From: Candidatus Electrothrix rattekaaiensis
GTDB lineage: Bacteria; Desulfobacterota; Desulfobulbia; Desulfobulbales; Desulfobulbaceae
Direction: 5' to 3'
Assembly (NCBI GenBank): GCA_032595675.1
Contig: JAVQMD010000001.1
Location: 962,640 to 1,026,639 of the forward strand
Length of the DNA stretch: 64,000 nt
Shown: one piece after another, positions 53,747 to 61,470 of the stretch
Layout of the letters: the number at the start of each line of letters is the position of its first letter
Position numbering within the stretch: position 1 is the first letter of the stretch
Notes under the pieces: model-generated
The model's database searches: none
What the model was told of the DNA's origin: nothing
What the model saw: only the letters and a program-made list of their open reading frames with translations
Position numbers and translations under genes: made by a program

Positions 53747-53945
53747 GTTTTATTTTCTTGAGATGTTGAGTAGGAGGTTCGTTGGGTGATAATTGTGATT
53801 AATCGTGAGGGAGAGAACTTCCTGCTTGAGTGATCCCCCGTATTGAAGGGTATGCAATCCGCTCCCAAGAGTCAACAGGAGCGGATGTTATTAATTGATA
53901 TTTTCTGAATTTCGTCGGGAAGAGCAAGGGGGACAGGGTATTATC

Positions 53946-55427
53946 CTACTCCTCGTAGAGAGAAGAAATGTCGCGCAATCGTTTGACTACCCGCTCTTTG
54001 CCCAGGGCGATAAGGATATCAAACATCCCCGGCCCGGCTAATTGGCCGGTGAGTATGGTACGCATCCCGTTAATCAGGATGCCCGGTTTAATGTCCAGCT
54101 CTGTCGCCAGTTCACGGGCCGTAGCCTCGCTGCTTTCCTTGGTAAAGTCATCCAGACCGGCAAAGCGTTCCGCCAGTAGGGGCATCCAGGTTTTGAGGTC
54201 CGGATGCTTGAGGACATTTTTTTTCAGCGGCTTTTCTTCCACTGCATAATCATCAGCAAAATAGGCCCGACCTAGGGTGGCAAAGTCGCGCACTGTATGA
54301 AAACGATCCCTGATCAGATCCAAGGTGTTCAGGAACCATTCTTTTTTCTCCCCTTCATAGGTAGGATCCCAGATATCCTGTTGGATGAAATCCTGCTTCA
54401 CCAGCTCTGCTAAGGCAGCAATATCCATTGAGCGCAGGTACTGCTCATTAATAGAGATCAGCTTGGGATCAGTAAAAAACTTAGGATCACCCTTCCGGTG
54501 ATTAAACACCGAATTCACCTTGCTGATGCGATCCAGACTGAAGGTCTCAATCAGCTCTTCCCGGCTGAAAATTTCCTGGTCTGTGCCCGGATTCCAGCCG
54601 AGCAGGGCCAGGAAGTTGCATAAGGCCCAAGGAATAAAACCTTTTTCGCGGTAAAACTGGACCGAAACCAGCTCGCCGTGACTGCGCTTGGAGATCTTGC
54701 GTTTTTGCAGATCCAGGGTCAGCGGCATATGGGCGAACACAGGCAGAGGAGTATCTAGGGCCTGATAAAGCAGAACCTGGCGGGTGGTGTTGCTCATATG
54801 ATCCTGACCGCGAATGATATGGCTAATGCGGTCGCGGATATCATCCACCACATTACAAAGCAGGTAAAGGGGCTTGCCGTTGGAGCGGACAATGACAAAA
54901 TCTTCAATATCATCATACGAACGCTCAATGGTTCCTAATACCTCATCGTGATACGCCAGCTTGCCTTCCTGCTCAGGTACTTTGAAGCGAACTACCGAGG
55001 TGAGGCCAGCAGCTTCTTTTTCTGCGACCTGCTCCGGGCTCAAGTTACGACAGGTGCCGTCATAGCCGAACTCCTTTTTAGCTGCCTTGGCAGCTTCCCG
55101 TTTTTCTTCCAGCTCTTCCTTGGTGCAGAAACATTGATAGGCATGGCCAGACGCCAGTAGCTGATCAGCCGCCTTTCGGTGATCCTCGGAAAACTCGGTC
55201 TGAAAATAGGGGCCCTCGTCCCAGTCAAGACCCAGCCATTGCAGACCGTCGATGATTCCTTCAATGGATTCCTGGGTGGAACGCTCAATGTCGGTATCTT
55301 CGATCCGCAAGATGAGCTTGCCATTATTTTTCTTGGCCCAGAGCCAATTCAGCAGGGCTGTACGGGCACTACCGATATGGAGGTATCCTGTAGGGCTTGG
55401 TGGAAAACGGACACGAACTTCTGTCAT
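53946..55427 (-). CDS. gltX: glutamyl-tRNA synthetase
   Basis: This 493-residue class I enzyme charges tRNA-Glu. The N-terminal signature RFPPSPTGYLHIGSARTALLNWL holds the HIGH-type motif (HIGS, 16-19), and KISKR (near 245) is the KMSKS motif. The anticodon-binding helical domain is complete to the C-terminus. Cysteines in CFCTKEELEE and DGTCRNLS (about 100-130) may form a zinc site. The gene ends normally and is flanked by unrelated genes. Confidence 0.96.
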   Translation of the reverse strand: MTEVRVRFPPSPTGYLHIGSARTALLNWLWAKKNNGKLILRIEDTDIERSTQESIEGIIDGLQWLGLDWDEGPYFQTEFSEDHRKAADQLLASGHAYQCFCTKEELEEKREAAKAAKKEFGYDGTCRNLSPEQVAEKEAAGLTSVVRFKVPEQEGKLAYHDEVLGTIERSYDDIEDFVIVRSNGKPLYLLCNVVDDIRDRISHIIRGQDHMSNTTRQVLLYQALDTPLPVFAHMPLTLDLQKRKISKRSHGELVSVQFYREKGFIPWALCNFLALLGWNPGTDQEIFSREELIETFSLDRISKVNSVFNHRKGDPKFFTDPKLISINEQYLRSMDIAALAELVKQDFIQQDIWDPTYEGEKKEWFLNTLDLIRDRFHTVRDFATLGRAYFADDYAVEEKPLKKNVLKHPDLKTWMPLLAERFAGLDDFTKESSEATARELATELDIKPGILINGMRTILTGQLAGPGMFDILIALGKERVVKRLRDISSLYEE

Positions 55428-55515
55428 TGTTGTTCTTCCTATTTTTTGTTGTTTATTGTGTGAGCACGGTATGCTGTGTTTTTTTTGCTGTAGGTAATCG
55501 TTTTGTTATCTGTTG

Positions 55516-57204
55516 TCAAAGAGAAATTTTCCAGATGGTAGCGGCCTTGCCTGCCATCCAGTTTTGCCGGGAGGCAATGCTCTCAGGTGTCCATTTTTCA
55601 TAACGTCTGCTGATCCCCTGAGTTATGGTGAATTCACTTGCCGCATATACAGCTTTTTTTTCCTGAAAGGGTACATTGCCCAATTCTCGGTTAGCTGCTG
55701 CGGTCAGAAGCGTCATATTGCCCAGCTGATAGACGCCGTTCTCGTGTTGGCGGTCATCAAAGGCATCCCAGCCCTGTTCAGGATGCTCCGGCAGGATGTG
55801 TTCAATGGTATAGGTAGCGTCGTCCAAGGCATAGCTTGTCTTGGAACAGCAGCGTTCCAGCTCGAACAGGATATAACGGACAACCTTCCGGTTTCGGCTG
55901 TTGCTTGTGCGTAAAGATTTATCAGCAAAGGCGGGTTTGAAAACTTTATCTTGGGGATAGATGGGCTGAAGCTCTGTGATAACCGTTCGGGCAGAGGTGA
56001 GCGTTCCCTCGGTGAGCCGGATGGCAATGGCATTATAGACCCGTTCCAGCTCATTACCCGGCAGGCCGCAGATAACGTTATAGCGGAAGGAGAGCATGGT
56101 CACAGCCCGGAGGGTCTGTTTGAAGTTGCTGCGATCCGCATCACCGAAACGGTCAAAGGCAGCCAAAAGCAGGGACAGCGGCTGGCGGACATTGAACATC
56201 TGGAGTTGTTGCAGCCAGTTTCGTTCATCCCGTTCCCAGGAGGTATCCAGAGGATTTCTCAGGGCTGCGTAGATCCGGGCATGTCGGTCCAGATCACGAA
56301 TCAGGGCGAATGCCTGTCCACGATCAGGCACGGCTTGGCGGATGGTTTTAAACAAATGAGCCTTACGGACCAGCTTATGACCGCTGTTCCAGAAGACCCT
56401 TAGGAATTCAGGAAAATTGTCACTGCCGAGCAGACCGATAATGCTCTCCCAGCGTTCTTCTAAGGTCTTCAACTCTGAGGAATGTGTACCCTCCTTGCTG
56501 ATCACGGAAAAGAGATAATTTTTTAAAAGATCTGTGGCAGATAGGCGTACCCCTCGGGCGTTGAGGGTCTCAAAGACCTTAAAGGCATTGAGTTCGTCGG
56601 TCACCGTGATGACCGTAAAGAAAAGGCGGTCTACTGTCTGATCGACAAAGCCTGCAATGGCTTCGCCGCTTGCTTCAAGATCCGCCTTCAGCCGTGCCTT
56701 GAACCAAAGAAAGGCCTTGCGCAGGAGATGTTCCGAGGCATTCAGGCCCCGTTGGGGGAGTTGTTCAAGTGGAACAAGATAATCCTGATAGAAGCGGTCG
56801 TTATGCCGGTTCAGGGTCAGCTTGGATTTTGCTGTCAGGGTGACCGGATCCAGGTAGCCGATATAAGAATTTCGTAGCTGCTCTGCCCGTTTATCGTTGA
56901 TGGCTTCTGTCTTGGCAAGATCATGGAGCAGAGAGATGGCTGCCAGCAGGATGATACTGATGGTGGTGATGCGTTGCTGGCCGTCAATGATGTCAAAGCG
57001 TTTGCTGTCCGAGGATTGCAGGACCAGATAGCCCATATAATGGCTGGGTTCCTCATCGGTCGTGTGCAAGGCGAGGAGATCCTGCCAGAGGTCGTCCCAT
57101 TCGTCGGCGGACCAGGAGTAATCCCGCTGAAAGGCTGGCACCCGGTAGAGCAGACCATTGCCCATGAGTTGGCGGAAGGTGTTGTTGGCGGTGTTGAAGT
57201 TCAT
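55516..57204 (-). CDS. DUF262-DUF1524 protein (GmrSD-type restriction family)
   Basis: This 562-residue single-chain protein has an N-terminal DUF262 domain with VPAFQRDYSW (22-31) and the ParB/sulfiredoxin-like nucleotide motif DGQQR (74-78). It also has FKVFETLNARGVRLSATDLLKNYL. The C-terminal DUF1524 domain carries the His-Me finger motif EHILPE (near 468) and YQLGNMTLL. GmrSD enzymes of this type cut modified DNA in an NTP-dependent way and are phage-defence proteins. Both active-site motifs are intact. Upstream lies a truncated copy of its own first 47 codons. No methylase gene is adjacent, which fits a type IV system. Confidence 0.88.
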   Translation of the reverse strand: MNFNTANNTFRQLMGNGLLYRVPAFQRDYSWSADEWDDLWQDLLALHTTDEEPSHYMGYLVLQSSDSKRFDIIDGQQRITTISIILLAAISLLHDLAKTEAINDKRAEQLRNSYIGYLDPVTLTAKSKLTLNRHNDRFYQDYLVPLEQLPQRGLNASEHLLRKAFLWFKARLKADLEASGEAIAGFVDQTVDRLFFTVITVTDELNAFKVFETLNARGVRLSATDLLKNYLFSVISKEGTHSSELKTLEERWESIIGLLGSDNFPEFLRVFWNSGHKLVRKAHLFKTIRQAVPDRGQAFALIRDLDRHARIYAALRNPLDTSWERDERNWLQQLQMFNVRQPLSLLLAAFDRFGDADRSNFKQTLRAVTMLSFRYNVICGLPGNELERVYNAIAIRLTEGTLTSARTVITELQPIYPQDKVFKPAFADKSLRTSNSRNRKVVRYILFELERCCSKTSYALDDATYTIEHILPEHPEQGWDAFDDRQHENGVYQLGNMTLLTAAANRELGNVPFQEKKAVYAASEFTITQGISRRYEKWTPESIASRQNWMAGKAATIWKISL

Positions 57205-57353
57205 GGGAGACGCTTCTTATTTTTCTTTGTGGCTCAGGTAACGCTTCTGGCGAGCTTCGATAGAATGGTACGGGGCAGGCATGGCGTTCTCCTGGATTGG
57301 GTTGAAGGACGATTTCCTGGGAAGATAAGCCGGTGTAGGCGGAAAAAACGGCG

Positions 57354-57535
57354 TTGCAGTGCTACAGAACCGTTTTCTCCCGCTACAGAATGATTTTTTC
57401 CTGCTCCAGGATGAGTTCTGCCTGCTCCGGAGCCTCTTTCTCCTGCTTCAGGATGATTTCCGCCGCTTCGGGAAGAGTTTCTCCCGTTACAGCGAGGGAT
57501 TCTCCTCTTGCAGGACGATTTTTTCTTGTGCAGGG
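57354..57535. repeat. 21-bp degenerate tandem repeat array 2 (about 8 units)
   Basis: Units start at 57361, 57382, 57403, 57424, 57445, 57465, 57486 and 57507; one is 20 bases long, the others 21. The shared core CAGAATGATTTTTTCC / CAGGATGAGTTCTGCC matches the core of array 1 at 42514-42765. Read on the minus strand the array gives heptapeptides such as KNHSVAG and GNHPEAG; on the plus strand LQNDFFL. It fills the space between the intact GmrSD-type gene and its truncated copy. Confidence 0.75.
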
Positions 57536-57668
57536 CGAGGAGATCCTGCCAGAGGTCGTCCCGTTCGTCGGCGGACCAGGAGTGATCCCGCTGAAAGGCT
57601 GGTACCTGGTAGAGCAGACCATCGCCCATGAGTTGGCGGAAGGTGTTGTTAGCGGTGTTGAAGTTCAT
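57528..57668 (-). pseudogene. truncated duplicate of the DUF262 gene (first 47 codons)
   Basis: From ATG 57668 the frame repeats the first 47 residues of the DUF262 protein with a few changes (MGDGLLYQVP for MGNGLLYRVP, RDHSWSADER for RDYSWSADEW). The DNA match covers about 144 bases (57529-57672 against 57064-57207) at roughly 93 percent. Similarity stops at LLALH, where the 21-bp array begins. The frame then runs through the repeat as low-complexity heptapeptides to 57234. It lacks the DGQQR and HxxP motifs and cannot be an active copy. Confidence 0.8.
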
Positions 57669-57749
57669 GGTAGCTGCTCAGTTTTTGGCATTTGAATCTT
57701 GAGCTGCCCATGAAAAAGGGCAGCTCTCAATTCAGGTGATGAGATTGGA

Positions 57750-59516
57750 TTACAGGCAGATAATAGCAACATTTCCGTTCTGCGCTTTGACGGGAAAACA
57801 CATCATGCTTTTCTTTGGCAGCTCTTCGCAGGCATCGCCGATATCATCGTCGTCTTGATAACCGTTTTCATCCTCCTGATCCGGATTGACGATCAAGGGA
57901 CAGTTATCTTCTTCGTCAAGAACGCCATCTCCGTCATCATCGTAATCTCCGAGGTCGCATATCCCGTTACTGTCTGTATCCAGTCCGTCATTATCCGGGT
58001 CGTAGTCTGTAAGCGGTCCGAAGCCGTCGTTGCCTATACTGCAATCGTTACAGGTGTCGGCGTCTATGTCTTCACAGAGGTATGGATTCATCGGATCGTC
58101 ATCGTTGTTGTCTGACACACCGTCATTATCGTCGTCAGTATCCGCGTTATCTCCTTGACCGTCGTTATCTGTGTCTGCCCATTCGTTGGGATCAAGCGGG
58201 AAGGGGTCTTTGCTGTCTATCACTCCGTCGTTATCATCGTCGGTGTCCGCATTGTTTCCTATGCCATCTCCGTCGGTGTCTACAGACTCGGTGGGGTCAT
58301 ATGGGAAAGCGTCCAGATTATCCGGTACTCCGTCGTTATCCTGGTCGAAATCGGATTGGTTCGGGTCCAGGGGATAGGAATCCTGATGGTCTTTTACGCC
58401 GTCGCTGTCGTAGTCGACGAAATAGGATTGGGCTTCGTTGGTGAGGATAAAGGGTTTGCGTTGGTGATTGAAGAGTTTGGTTACGGCTACCTTTGTGGTG
58501 AAGGTTTTTAGGGTGTTGGTGGTTAGAAGGAGTTCGTTGAAGTGGGAGTAACTGGGGGAGGCATCCTCAAATGAGATCGTCTGGGGGCCTGCACCGGAAA
58601 GAAGGACTTTGTGTGTCCCTCTGGCTTCGAAGTTCTCATATGGATAGGAACCTTTCGTATCAGTTGATTTTTGTGTAAAGTTTTTTTGGACTACCAGCGT
58701 TCCTGCGTACAGCAGGGCATTGGTTGTGCCTCCGTCGTGTTCGTAGCTACTGTCCATAACGAAATCGCCTTCGACAAGTATGTAATCGGCTTCGTTCGCC
58801 ATGTTGAGTTTACCTGCACTGTATGTGTAGGCTCCGTCGGCAGTTTTGTTTTGTATTCGATAGTCTCCTTTAACGATGAGTTTGCCGCCGTTCACGTTCA
58901 GTGTCCCGCCGGAGTGGAGGAAATCACCTTCGACGGTCAAGGTGTGGCCGTTGAGATTGAGTGTCTGCCCATAAAGACCGAACGTCTTTCCTTCAGACAG
59001 CACCACTTTTATATCCCTCGGAAGAGTGATGCCTATTTTTCCGATATCAAGGTCGCGTAAGGGGAGCAATCCGGGGGCGTAGATAATATTTGATGTTGTC
59101 GGCTCAGAGGGACTGAAGGAAATCTGTGTGGGATCGGGATTTTTGATTTCCAGTATATTAAAATGTGAATAACTTGGTCTGAGATCCTCAAACGAGATCG
59201 CCTGCGGTCCAGTGCCGGAAAGAAGGACTTTATGCGTTCCTCTGGCCTCGAAATTTTCAAAGGAGTAATAATCTCCACCCGTCGTTGATTGTTGGGTGAA
59301 GTTTCCCTTGACTTCTAGAGTTCCTGCATACAGAAGGGCTTCGGTTGTACCTCCGTCGTGCTGGTACATACTGTCCATAACGAAATCGCCTTCGACAAGA
59401 ATATGATCGGCTTCGTTCGCCATGTTGAGTTTACCTGCACTGTATGTGTAGGCTCCGTCGGCAGTTTTGTTTTGTATTCGATAGTCTCCTTTAACGATGA
59501 GTTTGCCGCCGTTCAC
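57750..59516 (-). CDS. C-terminal part of a giant secreted repeat protein (TSP3 Ca2+-binding tail)
   Basis: This 588-residue frame is the 3' part of the gene that begins at 63477; its apparent GTG start lies inside a repeat and is not a real start. It carries the last repeat units of the 207-residue type (GGKLIVKGDYRIQ ... FEARGTHKVLLSGTGPQ). About nine Asp-rich loops of thrombospondin type 3 form follow (DQDNDGVPDNLD, DTDGDGIGNNADTDDDNDG, about 370-555), then a short Cys-containing end. TSP3 loops bind Ca2+ and give a stiff stalk. The protein is probably held at or released from the cell surface. The connection to the upstream part is broken by frameshifts at 59517-59900. Confidence 0.8.
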   Translation of the reverse strand: MNGGKLIVKGDYRIQNKTADGAYTYSAGKLNMANEADHILVEGDFVMDSMYQHDGGTTEALLYAGTLEVKGNFTQQSTTGGDYYSFENFEARGTHKVLLSGTGPQAISFEDLRPSYSHFNILEIKNPDPTQISFSPSEPTTSNIIYAPGLLPLRDLDIGKIGITLPRDIKVVLSEGKTFGLYGQTLNLNGHTLTVEGDFLHSGGTLNVNGGKLIVKGDYRIQNKTADGAYTYSAGKLNMANEADYILVEGDFVMDSSYEHDGGTTNALLYAGTLVVQKNFTQKSTDTKGSYPYENFEARGTHKVLLSGAGPQTISFEDASPSYSHFNELLLTTNTLKTFTTKVAVTKLFNHQRKPFILTNEAQSYFVDYDSDGVKDHQDSYPLDPNQSDFDQDNDGVPDNLDAFPYDPTESVDTDGDGIGNNADTDDDNDGVIDSKDPFPLDPNEWADTDNDGQGDNADTDDDNDGVSDNNDDDPMNPYLCEDIDADTCNDCSIGNDGFGPLTDYDPDNDGLDTDSNGICDLGDYDDDGDGVLDEEDNCPLIVNPDQEDENGYQDDDDIGDACEELPKKSMMCFPVKAQNGNVAIICL

Positions 59517-61470
59517 GTTCAGTGTCCGCCGGAGTGGAGGAAATCACCTTCGACGGTCAGGTGTGGCCGTTGAGATTGGTGTCTGCCCATAAAGACCGAA
59601 CGTCTTTCCTTCAGACAGCACCACTTTATATCCCGGAAGAGTGATGCCTATTTTCCGATATCAAGGTCGCGTAAGGGAGCAATCCGGGGCGTAGATAATA
59701 TTTGATGTTGTCGGCTCAGAGGACTGAAGGAAATCTGTGGGATCGGATTTTGATTTCAGTATATTAAAATGTGAATAACGGTCTGAGATCCTCAAACGAG
59801 ATCGCCTGCGGTCCAGTGCCGGAAAGAAGGACTTTATGCGTTCCTCTGGCCTCGAAATTTTCAAAGGGTAATAATTCCACCCGTCGTTGATTGTTGGGTA
59901 GTTTCCTGACTTCTAGAGTTCCTGCATACAGAAGGGCTTCGGTTGTACCTCCGTCGTGCTGGTACATACTGTCCATAACGAAATCGCCTTCGACAAGAAT
60001 ATGATCGGCTTCGTTCGCCATGTTGAGTTTACCCGTGCTGTATGTGTAGGCTCCGTCGGCAGTTTTGTTTTGTATTCGATAGTCTCCTTTAACGATGAGT
60101 TTGCCGCCGTTCACGTTCAGTGTCCCGCCGGAGTGAATGAAGTCACCTTCGACGGTCAGGGTATGTCCGTTGAGGTTAAGGACTTGATTATAGAGCTTGA
60201 AGGTTCTTCCTTCGGAAAGGACAATGTTCATATCCATGGGCAGAGTCAAGCCAACTTTACCTATGTAGAGATCTCGTAGTGGAATGCTGTTGGCGTTATA
60301 GACAATATTAGAAGTGGTTGGCTCGCCGGGTTTAAAGGCGATCTGTGTGGGATCGGAATTTGTGATTTCCAGTATATTGAAATGCGAGTAGCTGGGGGCA
60401 GCATCCTCAAATGAGACAGATTGGGGACCGCTACCGGAAAGAAGAACTTTATGCGTCCCTCTGGCTTCGAAGTTCTCGTATGGGAAGAAACCTTCCGTAT
60501 CTGTTGATTTCTGGGTAAAGTTCCCTTTAAGTTCCAGTGTTCCAGCGTAGAGTTGAGCGTTCGTCGTGCCTCCATCATGTTGGTAGCTACTGTCCATGAC
60601 AAAATCTCCCTCGACAAGAATATGATCGGCTTCGTTTACCATGTTGAGTTTACCCGTGCTGTATGTGTAGGCTCCGTCGGCAGTTTTGTTTTGTATTCGA
60701 TAGTCTCCTTTAACGATGAGTTTGCCGCCGTTCACGTTCAGTGTCCCGCCGGAGTGAATGAAGTCACCTTCGACGGTCAGGGTATGTCCGTTGAGGTTAA
60801 GGACTTGATTCGATAATTCAAAAGAAGCTCCTTCAGAAAGGACGATTTTTAAATCCATAGGTAGGGTTAGGCCAACTTCTCCTATGTTGAGGTCACGCAA
60901 CGAAAGGGGGGGAGCATCATAAATGATGGTCGAGGTAGTCGGTTCAGCTGGATTGAAGGTGATTTGTGTGGGGTCTGGGTTGGTGATCTCAAGTATATTG
61001 AAATGCGAGTAACTAGGGGCAGCATCCTCAAATGAGACAGTCTGGGGGCCGGTACCGGAAAGAAGAACTTTATGTGTGCCTCTAGCCTCAAAGTTTTCGT
61101 ATGGACTATAGAAAGTACTCGGGTCTGAAGATTTTTGTGTGAAATTTCCTCTTACCTCCAGTGTGCCAGCATAAAGCAACGCATTCGTTGTGCCACCGTC
61201 ATGCTGGTAGCTACTGTCCATAATGAAATTTTCCTCGACAAGAATATAGTCGGCTTCGTTCGACATATTTAGTTTGCCGTCGGAAAAGTAAGTGTTACCG
61301 TTTGATGTCTCGCCCTGTATTCGATAGTCACCTTTGACGATCAGCTTGCCACCGTTAACGTTCAATATTCCACCAGATTGAATCAGATCACCATCAATTA
61401 CCAAAATACAACCTGCTAGGTCTAGTGTCCCGCCTTTTAGGGTAGTATTGCCGCCAATAGCACCGCATAT
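58520..61470 (-). repeat. five long tandem units of about 621 bp inside the surface-protein gene
   Basis: The anchor ATTCGA before TAGTC falls at 58855, 59476, 60074, 60695 and 61319, giving periods of 621, 598, 621 and 624 bases (207-208 codons). Each unit encodes the chain LNLNGHTLTVEGDF, GGTLNVNGGKLIVKGDYR, LYAGTLEVKGNFTQ, FEARGTHKVLLSG and SYSHFNILEI. Only the 598-base interval breaks the reading frame. Confidence 0.9.
59517..59900 (-). other. deletion-riddled copy of the repeat (probable sequence or assembly error)
   Basis: Compared with its sister stretch at about 58898-59300, this segment shows some 23 missing bases, mostly single bases in homopolymers or short doublets (CCC to CC, GGGGG to GGGG, TGTG to TG). 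I see almost no substitutions. This splits one long gene into two frames. Real decay would also leave substitutions, so a low-quality or collapsed repeat read is the likelier cause. Confidence 0.75.

Noticed and set aside
57234-57527. Continuation of the truncated DUF262 copy as a real 144-residue protein
   Set aside because: After codon 47 it only translates the 21-bp array and unrelated sequence; both catalytic motifs are missing.
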